Source of the DNA: Serratia sarumanii
Lineage (GTDB): Bacteria; Pseudomonadota; Gammaproteobacteria; Enterobacterales; Enterobacteriaceae
Assembly: GCF_029962605.1 (NCBI RefSeq)
Contig: NZ_CP124750.1
Coordinates: 2,046,001-2,110,000 of the forward strand
Direction of reading: 5' to 3'
DNA length: 64,000 nucleotides
This document shows, one piece after another, positions 47,022-55,514 of the stretch; the first letter of the stretch is position 1, and each line of letters opens with the position of its first letter. The translations under genes and the position numbers were made by a program. The notes beneath the pieces were generated by a model. The model made no database searches. It was not told the DNA's origin and saw nothing but the letters and a program-made list of their open reading frames with translations.

Positions 47022-47033
47022 TTGTATATACAA
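47022..47033 (-). promoter_or_regulatory. HutC operator of hutIG
   Basis: TTGTATATACAA, a perfect palindrome matching the HutC/UTRA-type operator core (TGTATATACA), 36 bp before the hutI ATG and 110 bp after the hutC stop. hutIG would thus have its own HutC-controlled promoter. Confidence 0.8.
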
Positions 47034-47143
47034 TTAAAAACAACCTAACGCATTCATCGGGATGTCACAAGAGGCGGGCGAAATTTTGTTATCAGGATGT
47101 GATCGATAGCGGAGATGCAGGCGCAGGGCGCGCCCGCCGGGGA

Positions 47144-47899
47144 TCAGACTTCGCTGGTGAAGCGGCCGAACAGTTGATAACGGCTGCCGGGGTACAGCAG
47201 CCGGGCCGAGGTCACCACGGTTTTGCCGGACCAGGTGCGGCGATGGATCAGCAGACCGGGTTCATGGTCTTCCAGCTGCAGCAGCTCGCGCTCACGCCGG
47301 GTGGGGATCACCGCTTCGACGATGTGTTCGCCGGCGGTCAGCGGCGCGGCCTGCGTCAGGTAGGTGTAAGGCGTGACGCGGTCGAAATCCTGCTTCAGGT
47401 AATCCGGCGCCACCAGCGGGTTGACGCAGCGGTCTTCCACCTGCACCGGCACATCGTTTTCGTAATGCACGATCTGCGAATAGAACAGCCGTTGGCCGGG
47501 GTGAATGCCCAGCGCCGTCGCTTCTTCCTCGCTGGCCGCACGGGCCTTCAGCTCGAGGATCTTGCTGCTGTGACGATGGCCGCGCGCGGCGATCTCATCG
47601 GCGATGTTGTGCACTTCCAGCAGCGCGGTATGCGCTTTGGCTTCGGCGACGAAGGTGCCGACGCCCTGCATGCGAATCAAAAAACCTTCGCTGGTCAGCT
47701 CGCGCAGCGCGCGGTTGATGGTCATGCGGCTGACGCCCAGTTCCGCCACCAGTTCACTTTCGGAGGGCACGCGCTGGTGCGGTTGCCAATGCCCCGCACG
47801 GATTTGATTCACGATCGCCTGTTTGACCCGTTGGTAGATCGGGGCGGGGGCATCGCTCATTGCAGCCGCCAGTTGTAACACGGTCTGTTGTTCAGCCAC
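47144..47899 (-). CDS. hutC: Histidine utilization repressor HutC
   Basis: 251 residues starting at a GTG (47899) with GAGG eight bases upstream. N-terminal GntR winged helix (about 20-90: RVPSESELVAELGVSRMTIN) and C-terminal UTRA domain (about 105-245) ending YPGSRYQLFGRF, typical of HutC. It represses the hut operons and is relieved by urocanate. It lies between the two HutC palindromes and is divergent from hutF. Confidence 0.95.
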   Translation of the reverse strand: MAEQQTVLQLAAAMSDAPAPIYQRVKQAIVNQIRAGHWQPHQRVPSESELVAELGVSRMTINRALRELTSEGFLIRMQGVGTFVAEAKAHTALLEVHNIADEIAARGHRHSSKILELKARAASEEEATALGIHPGQRLFYSQIVHYENDVPVQVEDRCVNPLVAPDYLKQDFDRVTPYTYLTQAAPLTAGEHIVEAVIPTRRERELLQLEDHEPGLLIHRRTWSGKTVVTSARLLYPGSRYQLFGRFTSEV

Positions 47900-47964
47900 G
47901 ACGTTAACCTCGTCAAATAAAAAAATAATAACACCAGTTTACTGTTGATGTCGGCGTATGTATA

Positions 47965-47975
47965 TGTATATACAA
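47965..47975 (+). promoter_or_regulatory. HutC operator between hutC and hutF
   Basis: TGTATATACAA in the 180-bp gap between the divergent hutC and hutF starts, overlapping a second, imperfect TGTATATGTATA repeat just before it. It shares the core of the site upstream of hutI, so HutC probably controls hutFD and its own gene here. Confidence 0.75.
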
Positions 47976-48079
47976 CTAGTGGCCGTCGCGCCAGAAACTT
48001 GCCGGCGGCCGCCAAAAATTCCCGAAGGCGCGCCATCGCCGCGCCTCATTCGCCGTTACACCAACAGTGGAATACTGCC

Positions 48080-49450
48080 ATGCCTGCTTATTTTGCCCCA
48101 CGCGCTTTGCTCCCTGAGGGCTGGGCGCATAACGTCCGGCTGGACGTCGATGCGCAAGGTTATCTGACTCAAGTTACCGCCGACGCTGAGCCGCAAGGCT
48201 GCACCCGGCTGCACGGCGACGCGGTGCCGGGCATGCCGAACCTGCACTCCCACGCTTTCCAGCGCGCGATGGCCGGGCTGGCGGAAGTGGCGGGCAACCC
48301 GCAGGACAGCTTCTGGACCTGGCGCGATCTGATGTACCGCCTGGTGCAGCGCCTGACGCCGGAGCAGGTGGAGGTAGTCGCCCGTCAACTGTATATCGAA
48401 ATGCTCAAGGGCGGATACACCCAGGTGGCCGAATTCCATTATCTGCATCACGACGCCGACGGCAAGCCTTACGCCGATCGCGGTGAGATGACCGGCCGCC
48501 TCAGCGAGGCCGCGCATCAGGCCGGCATCGGCATGACGATGCTGCCGGTGCTGTACAGCTACGCCGGTTTCGGCGCGCAGCCGGCGCAGCCGGGGCAGAA
48601 ACGTTTTATCCAGGATACCGAAAGCTATCTGCACCAGCAGCAGGTGATTGCCCGCCAGTTGGCGGATCGTCCGTTGCAGAATCAGGGGCTGTGCTTCCAC
48701 TCGCTGCGTGCGGTGGAGCTGGGCCAGATGCGGCAGATTTTGGCCGCGTCGGATCGCACTTTGCCGGTGCATATTCACATCGCCGAGCAGCAAAAAGAGG
48801 TGAACGACTGCCTGGCGTGGAGCGGGCAGCGCCCGGTGGCCTGGCTGTATGACCATCTGCCGGTCGATCAGCGTTGGTGCCTGGTGCATGCCACCCATCT
48901 GGATCGCGACGAGCTGGAAGCGCTGGCGCGCAGCCGCGCGGTGGCCGGCCTGTGCCTGACCACCGAAGCCAACCTCGGCGACGGCATCTTCCCCGGCGAC
49001 GCTTACCTGCAGCAGCAGGGGCGCTGGGGCATCGGTTCCGACAGCCACGTTTCGCTCAACGTGGTGGAAGAGCTGCGCTGGTTCGAATACGGCCAGCGGC
49101 TGCGCGATCAGCGCCGCAACCGTCTGACGACGCCGGAACAGTCGGCGGTGGGCGATGTGCTGTACCTGCAGGCGCTGCAGGGCGGTGCGCAGGCGTGCGG
49201 CGCGCCGATCGGCCGGTTGCAGAGCGGCTATCGCGCCGACTGGCTGGTGCTGGACGGCGACGATCCGTATCTGGCGGCGGCGCCGGACGCCTCGATCCTC
49301 AACCGCTGGATGTTCGCCGGCGGTAAAGAGCAAATTCGCGACGTGTTCGTCGGCGGCCGGCAGGTGATCGAGCAGGGGCGGCACGCGCTGCAGCAGCAGA
49401 GCGGCGCCGAGTTCCTGCAGGTGCTGAAAACCTTTCAGCAGGAGGCGTAA
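48080..49450 (+). CDS. hutF: Formimidoylglutamate deiminase
   Basis: 456 residues from the ATG at 48080; the frame extends back to 47945 but runs through the HutC operator. Converts N-formimino-L-glutamate to N-formyl-L-glutamate and NH3. Amidohydrolase motifs: PGMPNLHSHAFQRAM with HxH, PVHIHIAEQQKEV, CLVHATHLDRDEL, and the metal Asp in WGIGSDSHVSLN. Together with HutG it makes the deiminase branch found in Pseudomonas, in contrast to the one-step HutG formimidase of Klebsiella. Overlaps hutD by one base. Confidence 0.96.
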   Translation: MPAYFAPRALLPEGWAHNVRLDVDAQGYLTQVTADAEPQGCTRLHGDAVPGMPNLHSHAFQRAMAGLAEVAGNPQDSFWTWRDLMYRLVQRLTPEQVEVVARQLYIEMLKGGYTQVAEFHYLHHDADGKPYADRGEMTGRLSEAAHQAGIGMTMLPVLYSYAGFGAQPAQPGQKRFIQDTESYLHQQQVIARQLADRPLQNQGLCFHSLRAVELGQMRQILAASDRTLPVHIHIAEQQKEVNDCLAWSGQRPVAWLYDHLPVDQRWCLVHATHLDRDELEALARSRAVAGLCLTTEANLGDGIFPGDAYLQQQGRWGIGSDSHVSLNVVEELRWFEYGQRLRDQRRNRLTTPEQSAVGDVLYLQALQGGAQACGAPIGRLQSGYRADWLVLDGDDPYLAAAPDASILNRWMFAGGKEQIRDVFVGGRQVIEQGRHALQQQSGAEFLQVLKTFQQEA

Positions 49451-50013
49451 TGAGCCTGACCCGTTTTAACTTCGCCGCGCTGCCGGTCAGCCCGTGGCGC
49501 AACGGCGGTGGGGAAACCCGTGAAATCGTCAGCTGGCCGCCGGGCGCGCAGGATTTTGACTGGCGCGCCAGCATCGCCACCATCGCACAGGACGGGCCGT
49601 TTTCCGCCTTTGCAGGCATCGATCGTTCGATCACGCTGCTGGAAGGCGACGGCGTGCGGCTGTTCAGCGCCGGGCATATCGACCATCAATTGGCGCGCGT
49701 CGGGGAGCCGTTCGCGTTCTCCGGCGACGTGGCGCTGGAAGCGACGCTGCTGGGCGGCGCCAGCCAGGATTTCAACATCATGACGCGCCGCGGCCGGCAG
49801 GCGGCCGAGGTGCGGCGCAGCACGGCGCCCGTCACCTTGCCACCCAACCAGGCGGGCGTGCTGTATGTGCTGAGCGGGGTCTGGTCGCTGCCGGGGGGCG
49901 GCGAACTGCGGGCGCGCGAGGGCGTCTGGTGGGCGGCGCAGGCGGCGGGCGGCGAAGTGGCGCCGCTGACGGCCGACGGCGCTCTTCTGTGGGCGAACAT
50001 CACAGCCTGCTAA
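49450..50013 (+). CDS. hutD: HutD family protein
   Basis: 187 residues, a bicupin protein common in hut clusters. It opens TRFNFAALPVSPWRNGGGET, the HutD hallmark, with IATIAQDGPFSAFAGIDRS shortly after. HutD is proposed to cap or govern hut expression by binding urocanate or formylglutamate; no enzymatic reaction is established. Its ATG overlaps the hutF stop (TAATG), a coupled pair. Confidence 0.93.
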   Translation: MSLTRFNFAALPVSPWRNGGGETREIVSWPPGAQDFDWRASIATIAQDGPFSAFAGIDRSITLLEGDGVRLFSAGHIDHQLARVGEPFAFSGDVALEATLLGGASQDFNIMTRRGRQAAEVRRSTAPVTLPPNQAGVLYVLSGVWSLPGGGELRAREGVWWAAQAAGGEVAPLTADGALLWANITAC

Positions 50014-50082
50014 CGCAGAGTAGAGTCCTGCGCCCGGTTATGGGATTATTCACTTTTCCCCATTAATCATAAAGAAGGGCGC

Positions 50083-51084
50083 ATGGCTTCGCTGAAAGAC
50101 GTCGCAAAACTTGCCGGAGTCTCTTTGATGACGGTGTCCCGCGCCATCAATGAACCCGGCAAGCTGCGGCCGGAAACCTACCGCCGCGTCAAACAGGCTA
50201 TCGACCAGTTGGACTACGTGCCGGATCTGTCAGCGCGGCGTATTCGCGGTGACGGAAATCGCGTGCAGACGCTCGGCGTGCTGGCGCTGGACACCGCCAC
50301 GACGCCGTTCTCGGTGGAAATGATCCTGTCGATTGAGAAAACCGCGCGTGAACGCGGCTGGAACAGCTTCGTCGTCAACCTGTTTGCCGACGACAACGCC
50401 GAACAGACCGTCGATCTGCTGCTGGCGCATCGTCCGGATGGGGTGATCTTCACCACGATGGGGCTGCGCGAGGTGACATTGCCGGCCAAACTGCTGGACA
50501 AAAAGCTGGTGCTGGCCAACTGCGTCAGCCCGGCGCATTCGATCGCCAGCTACATTCCTGATGACGAGCAAGGGCAGTATGAGGCCACGCGCACGCTGAT
50601 CGCCAAAGGCTATCGCGCGCCACTGTGCATTCATTTACCGGCGGATACGCTGGCGGCGGGCCTGCGCCGCCGCGGTCTGGAACGCGCCTGGCGCGAAGCG
50701 GGGCGCGATGTTGAACAGCTGCGGCAGTATCATCTCGATCTGAGCGGCGGCGATCAAAGCTATCGCGACTGCGTCGCGCTGCTGGAGCGGCATTTCTCTC
50801 CCGGGCGGCGCGATTGCGACGTCGTGGTGTGCGGAAACGATCGGATAGCCTTTCTGGTGTATCAGGTATTGCTGGCGCAAGGATGGCGGATACCGCAACA
50901 GGTGGCGGTGCTGGGTTACGACAATATGGTCGGCACCGGCGAGCTGTTCCTGCCGGCATTGACGACGGTGCAGCTGCCGCATTACGAGCTGGGCCGCCTT
51001 GCGGCGCTGCATGTGATTGAGCAGCGGGAGCTGCGTGAGACGGTGAAAGTGCCTTGCCCGCTATTGGAGCGTGGTTCGCTGTAA
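50083..51084 (+). CDS. cscR: Sucrose operon repressor CscR
   Basis: 333-residue LacI-family repressor. N-terminal helix-turn-helix MASLKDVAKLAGVSLMTVSR, hinge helix YVPDLSARRI, then the periplasmic-binding-protein-like effector domain with LDTATTPFSVEMILSIEKTA and YIPDDEQGQYEATR. It follows E. coli CscR over its length. It should bind the GTTAACGTTAAC palindromes upstream of cscB and release on fructose or sucrose. Convergent with cscA rather than part of the same transcript. Confidence 0.93.
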   Translation: MASLKDVAKLAGVSLMTVSRAINEPGKLRPETYRRVKQAIDQLDYVPDLSARRIRGDGNRVQTLGVLALDTATTPFSVEMILSIEKTARERGWNSFVVNLFADDNAEQTVDLLLAHRPDGVIFTTMGLREVTLPAKLLDKKLVLANCVSPAHSIASYIPDDEQGQYEATRTLIAKGYRAPLCIHLPADTLAAGLRRRGLERAWREAGRDVEQLRQYHLDLSGGDQSYRDCVALLERHFSPGRRDCDVVVCGNDRIAFLVYQVLLAQGWRIPQQVAVLGYDNMVGTGELFLPALTTVQLPHYELGRLAALHVIEQRELRETVKVPCPLLERGSL

Positions 51085-51125
51085 GCGCACCGGGTGCGTC
51101 GCTGCGCGCCCGGTGCTCATTCCCA

Positions 51126-52568
51126 TTATCCCCAGAGGCTTGCCAACTGCCATCCCGTGATGGGCTCGAACTGTGCCCGGCCGCCTGCGGCGAACAAGCT
51201 GAGGTGGCGCTCGCCCGCCGTCGGATAGATGCGGCTGGTCAGGCAGGCCTGCCCCTGATTGACGAAGATCTCCAGCGATGAGCGGTCAATGAAGATCCGT
51301 AGTGACAGGGTGTCACCTTCTGGCAGCGGCACGCTGCGGCAGGTGCACAGGGCGGGGTTGTCATGAAAACGTTCCAGCACCAGTCGGTGCGCCTGATTGT
51401 CGACGAATAGGCGCGCCGCATTCCCGATGGCCAGCCCGTAACGCTCGGCGTCGTTGTCGGCCGGTCTCAACGTCAGGGTGAGTTCCTGCACGTCGTCCGC
51501 CAGCGGCAGATGCTGATTGGTCAGCGTCTGTGCCAAAAACGTGTGCGATTCTCGGCGCAGCGCCGCCAGTTCACGCGCCGGGTTCATGCGGACGCTGCCG
51601 TCGGCGGCCAGCGTCAGCTCACGCGGCAGGGTGAGGGCGCCCGCCCAACGGTGCGCTTTGCTGGGCATCGGTGATTCCCACATATCCATCCAGGCAAACA
51701 GCAGCCGACGGCCGTCGGCGGCGGTGAAGGTCTGCGGCGCATAGAAATCGTGGCCGGCATCCAGCTCGCAGAAGGGTTGGGTCACCCTAAAGTCGCTGTC
51801 AGGCCGCCAGTGGCCGAGCAGATAGCCGCTCTGGAAGCGATTGCGGTAGCGGTAGCCCTGTGCCGCCAGCCCCTGCGGAGAGAACAACAACAGGTGTTGT
51901 TCCCCCAGCGGGAAGAAATCCGGGCATTCCCACATATATCCTTGATGCGCCGCCTGCGCGCCGGCCAGCACCCGATCGAAGCGCCAGGCGCGCAGGTCTG
52001 CAGAACGGTACAGGCGCACCTGGCCGAGACCGTTTTCTTTGGCGCCGACCACCAGCCACCATTCGCCGTTCTCGCGCCAGACTTTCGGATCGCGGAAATG
52101 CTGAATGCCGTCCGGCGGGGCCAGCACCGGCCCATGTTTAACGAAGCGTATGCCATCTTCGCTGGTGGCCAGACATTGCACTTCCCGCACCTGGCTGTCG
52201 TCGCCGGGTTCGCCCAGCCACACGTGGCCGGTGTAAATCAGCGTCAGGACGCCGTTGTCATCCACGGCGCAGCCGGAAAAACAACCGTCTTTGTCATAGG
52301 GCGCATCGGGCGCCAGGGCGATGGGCTGGTGCTGCCAGCGGATCAGATCGCGGCTGGTCGCGTGCCCCCAATGCATGGGCCCCCAGTGTTCGCTGTAGGG
52401 GTGATGCTGGAAGAAGGCATGATAGACGCCGTCAATACAGATCAGGCCGTTGGGATCGTTGATCCAGCCGGCGGGCGGCGCGAGATGGAACTGCGGGTAG
52501 TATTCGTCTCGGCGCTCTGCGCGCAGGGCCTCGACCGCATGGTCGGCTTGAGCTAAGGCAGTGTTCAT
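51126..52568 (-). CDS. cscA: Sucrose hydrolase (invertase) CscA
   Basis: 480-residue glycoside hydrolase family 32 enzyme, splitting sucrose to glucose and fructose in the cytoplasm. The nucleophile Asp is in PPAGWINDPNGL (about 40), the transition-state Asp in IQHFRDPKVW (about 163) and the acid/base Glu in YMWECPDFFPLG (about 218), followed by the C-terminal beta-sandwich (from about 330). No signal peptide. Its ATG overlaps the cscB stop (ATGA). Confidence 0.95.
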   Translation of the reverse strand: MNTALAQADHAVEALRAERRDEYYPQFHLAPPAGWINDPNGLICIDGVYHAFFQHHPYSEHWGPMHWGHATSRDLIRWQHQPIALAPDAPYDKDGCFSGCAVDDNGVLTLIYTGHVWLGEPGDDSQVREVQCLATSEDGIRFVKHGPVLAPPDGIQHFRDPKVWRENGEWWLVVGAKENGLGQVRLYRSADLRAWRFDRVLAGAQAAHQGYMWECPDFFPLGEQHLLLFSPQGLAAQGYRYRNRFQSGYLLGHWRPDSDFRVTQPFCELDAGHDFYAPQTFTAADGRRLLFAWMDMWESPMPSKAHRWAGALTLPRELTLAADGSVRMNPARELAALRRESHTFLAQTLTNQHLPLADDVQELTLTLRPADNDAERYGLAIGNAARLFVDNQAHRLVLERFHDNPALCTCRSVPLPEGDTLSLRIFIDRSSLEIFVNQGQACLTSRIYPTAGERHLSLFAAGGRAQFEPITGWQLASLWG

Positions 52569-53824
52569 TGGATAGACTCGCTTGATTTAATGGCGGATTG
52601 AAAGGGGGTTGCGCTGGCGGAACGTTCGCCGCGCAGCAGGAAACAGGAGACAAGCGTCGTGGCGGCGACCGCGCACCCCATCAGCAGATAGGTGTCGGCA
52701 AAGCCGATGCGGTCATAACCGTAGCCCGCCAGCGGCGACAGGAAGCTGGCCATCACCTGGGTGATGAACTGAAAGCCCACCAGGTAAAGCGTTGAGGAGA
52801 GGCGACTGTCGAAGCGGCTGGCGATGTATTTGAAGATAGCGATCAGCAGGATCGGCAACTCTACGGCGTGCAGCAGTTTCATGGCGGAGATCATCAATGC
52901 GCCGCTGACCAAGCCTGAGCCGAACATGCGCAGCGCCATCACGCCACCGGCCAGCAGTAGCCCCTGTTTGGCGCCGATGCGGTTCACCAGCAGCGGCGCC
53001 AGGAACATGCCGCCGGCCTCGAGGAAGACCTGCAGCGAGTTGAGGAAGCCGTACATTTCGTTGCCCTGTTCGCGAGAAGCGAACTGCGAGGCGAAGTAGA
53101 CCGAAAATTGCTGATCGAAAACGTTGTACACGCTGATACCGAGCACAAACACCACCAGCGCCCAGAAGCCCGGCATACGCAGCAGCGCCAGCGCATCCTG
53201 CAGCCGCAGATTTTCCGGTTTGCCGAACGCCAGGCCGGCCATGGCGTTCGGCTTCAGCTCGCGCACCTGGCTGAGCAGCAACAGGAATATCACGGCGGCG
53301 GCAGAGGCCAGCCAGAAATTGATGTTCGGATCGATATTGAAGATAAAACCGGCCAAAAAGGTGGCGCTGGCCCAGCCGAGCGATCCCCACATGCGGGCGC
53401 GGCCGAATTCGAAACCGCTGATGCGGCTGACTCGCTCGGTATAAGATTCCAGCGCGCCGATGCCGGCGAAGAAGGTGGCGCCGATAAATACCCCGCCGAC
53501 CAGCGCACCGAGCGGCAGGCTGCTCGCCAGCAGCGGGGCGTAAACGTAGATAAAGAACGGGCCGGTCAGCAGCAGCATCACGCCGAGAAACTGCAGCAGG
53601 TGCTTGCGCAGCCCAAGTTTGTCCTGAATAAACCCGTACAGCGGCTGTGCGCACAGCGCCACCAACGAGATGGCGGAGAAGATCAGGCCGGTCTCGGCGC
53701 CTTTCAGGCCGATCTTCTGATTCAGCCACAGCGAGATCAGCGAAAAGCTGGCAGACCAGGTGAAGAAAAAGAAGAACAGCAGGCCGCTGAGCAGCACGTA
53801 ATATTTTTTAGTTTCGCGGTTCAT
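52565..53824 (-). CDS. cscB: Sucrose permease CscB
   Basis: 419-residue oligosaccharide:H+ symporter of the LacY family with twelve TM helices. It opens KKYYVLLSGLLFFFFFTWSA as CscB/LacY do; FGRARMWGSLGWASATFLAG carries the family Arg, and helices VIII-X contain the conserved Glu/His/Arg region (GGMFLAPLLVNRIGAKQG). It imports sucrose unmodified, for CscA to cleave. First gene of cscBA. No fructokinase gene (cscK) is present in this cluster. Confidence 0.95.
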   Translation of the reverse strand: MNRETKKYYVLLSGLLFFFFFTWSASFSLISLWLNQKIGLKGAETGLIFSAISLVALCAQPLYGFIQDKLGLRKHLLQFLGVMLLLTGPFFIYVYAPLLASSLPLGALVGGVFIGATFFAGIGALESYTERVSRISGFEFGRARMWGSLGWASATFLAGFIFNIDPNINFWLASAAAVIFLLLLSQVRELKPNAMAGLAFGKPENLRLQDALALLRMPGFWALVVFVLGISVYNVFDQQFSVYFASQFASREQGNEMYGFLNSLQVFLEAGGMFLAPLLVNRIGAKQGLLLAGGVMALRMFGSGLVSGALMISAMKLLHAVELPILLIAIFKYIASRFDSRLSSTLYLVGFQFITQVMASFLSPLAGYGYDRIGFADTYLLMGCAVAATTLVSCFLLRGERSASATPFQSAIKSSESIQ

Positions 53825-53858
53825 GGGTAAGGCCCCGGTGAGTGAAGTTAGCTCTATT

Positions 53859-53960
53859 GTTAACGTTAACTCGCAAGGGGATGAAGCTGGCAGATGTCAC
53901 GCATGCGATGTTAATCACAAAAGTTAACGTTAACATTTGTGCCTTGTGATCGAGGTCACG
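53859..53960 (-). promoter_or_regulatory. cscB control region: two CscR operators and a CRP site
   Basis: Two identical 12-bp palindromes GTTAACGTTAAC at 53859-53870 and 53923-53934, 64 bp apart and fit for looping by a LacI-type repressor, lie 35 and 99 bp upstream of the cscB ATG. A strong CRP-like site TGTGATCGAGGTCACG sits at 53945-53960. Together they predict sucrose induction and glucose repression. The -10/-35 hexamers are not clear. Confidence 0.8.
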
Positions 53961-53993
53961 GGTTGGCAAGGGGGCGATGCGCCCCCCGGAAGA

Positions 53994-55298
53994 TTAACGT
54001 TCGTTCAGCGAGCGCAGATGGTCGTCGCGGCGCAGCGTCATCAGCGCAAACAGGCTGACCACCGAGGTGGCGACCACGTAGTAAGCGGGAATGTCGATAT
54101 TACCGGTCTGTTTGATCAGGCCGGTGATAATCAGCCCGGCCGAACCGGAAAACACCGCATTGGACAGCGAGTAAGCCAGCCCCAAGCCGGTATAGCGCAC
54201 CCGGGTCGGGAACATCTCCGCCAGCATCGCCGGGCCGGGGCCGGCCAGCAGGCCGACCACGGCACCGGCGATCATGACCGCCAGCCCTTTGGCCCACAGT
54301 GAACTCTGCGCATCCTGCAACAGGTGCAGCAGCGGGAAGGTGAACAGGATCACCGCCGCCACCGCCGTCAGCATCACCGTTTTACGCCCCAGTTTGTCGC
54401 TGATGATGCCCGCCGGCAGAATGGTCAGGGCGAAGCCGACGTTGGCCAGCACCGTCGCCACCAGCGCCTGCTGGAAGGTGGCGTGCAATGAAGTTTGCAA
54501 ATAGGAAGGCATCACCACCAGGAAGGTATAGCCGGCGGCCGACCAGCCCATCATGCGGCCGATGCCGATCAGAATGGTTTTCACCACGCCGCCCAGTTTC
54601 GCTTCCGGCGGCGCGGCGGCGTGTTCCGCATGTTGCTGCGCCTGGGTGAACGTGGGCGTCTCTTCGAGCTTGAGCCGCAGCCACAGCGCCACGGCGCCCA
54701 TCGGCAGCGCCAGCAGGAAGGGAATACGCCAGCCCCAGTCATGCAGCTGCTGCACGCTGAGCAGCGCGGCCAGCAGCGCCACCAGCCCAGCGCCGGCCAG
54801 CAGGCCGAGCGCGACGGTCAGCGACTGCCAGGCGCCGAACAGCCCACGCTTGCCCTTCGGGGCGAACTCGGTCATCAGCGACACGGCGCCGCCGAATTCG
54901 CCGCCGGCGAACAGCCCCTGAAACATGCGCAGCAGCGTCAGCAGCAGCGGGGCGGCGACGCCGATCGAGGCATAGGTTGGCATGACGCCGATCAGCGCGG
55001 TGGCCAGCGTCATCAACAGCAGAACCGCAATCAGCGTCGGGCGACGGCCGATGCGATCGCCGATGCGGCCGAAGATCACCGCGCCGATCGGCCGACAGAA
55101 AAACGCCAGCGCGAAGGCGGCGTAGGTGAGGATCAGGCTGGTGATTTCGTTTTCACCCTGCAGCGTGAAAAAATTGGCGGCGATAACGGTGGCCAGGAAC
55201 CCGTACACCCCGAACTCATACCATTCGATAAAGTTGCCGACCGAGCCGGCCAGCAACGCCTGACGCGAGCGGCGCGCGTCGAGAGTCTGTTGATTCAT
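53994..55298 (-). CDS. MFS symporter of the metabolite:H+ symporter (MHS) family
   Basis: 434 residues from the ATG at 55298; a GTG at 55310 is possible. Twelve TM helices. Typical MHS blocks: GNFIEWYEFGVYGFLATVIA, FFCRPIGAVIFGRIGDRIGR and MFQGLFAGGEFGGAVSLMTE. Relatives move 2-oxoglutarate (KgtP), proline/betaine (ProP), shikimate or citrate. The neighbouring pckA and 2-hydroxycarboxylate symporter suggest an organic acid, but this is inference. There is no strong terminator after it; a GGGGGC/GCCCCC hairpin near 53970 lacks a T run. Confidence 0.85.
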   Translation of the reverse strand: MNQQTLDARRSRQALLAGSVGNFIEWYEFGVYGFLATVIAANFFTLQGENEITSLILTYAAFALAFFCRPIGAVIFGRIGDRIGRRPTLIAVLLLMTLATALIGVMPTYASIGVAAPLLLTLLRMFQGLFAGGEFGGAVSLMTEFAPKGKRGLFGAWQSLTVALGLLAGAGLVALLAALLSVQQLHDWGWRIPFLLALPMGAVALWLRLKLEETPTFTQAQQHAEHAAAPPEAKLGGVVKTILIGIGRMMGWSAAGYTFLVVMPSYLQTSLHATFQQALVATVLANVGFALTILPAGIISDKLGRKTVMLTAVAAVILFTFPLLHLLQDAQSSLWAKGLAVMIAGAVVGLLAGPGPAMLAEMFPTRVRYTGLGLAYSLSNAVFSGSAGLIITGLIKQTGNIDIPAYYVVATSVVSLFALMTLRRDDHLRSLNER

Positions 55299-55469
55299 CC
55301 CCGTTCCCACACTTTTGAATTATTGTTCGTCAGTTCTAAATTTATACGACAAAACAATCAATTGATTTCAGCGGGAACTGTGAGGCGCTCAGCGCATGCC
55401 GTCGATACGCCACCATTCGGGGCAAACATCGGCGAACGCAGGGGATGGCGGAAGAGTGAAAACAAAAAA

Positions 55470-55487
55470 GGGCCGAAAATTCGGCCC
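55470..55487 (-). terminator. Intrinsic terminator of pckA
   Basis: GGGCCGAA AA TTCGGCCC hairpin with a T6 tail on the minus strand, 27 bp past the pckA stop. Confidence 0.92.
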
Positions 55488-55514
55488 TGAGACGGCTTGG
55501 CATAAACCCCTGCG

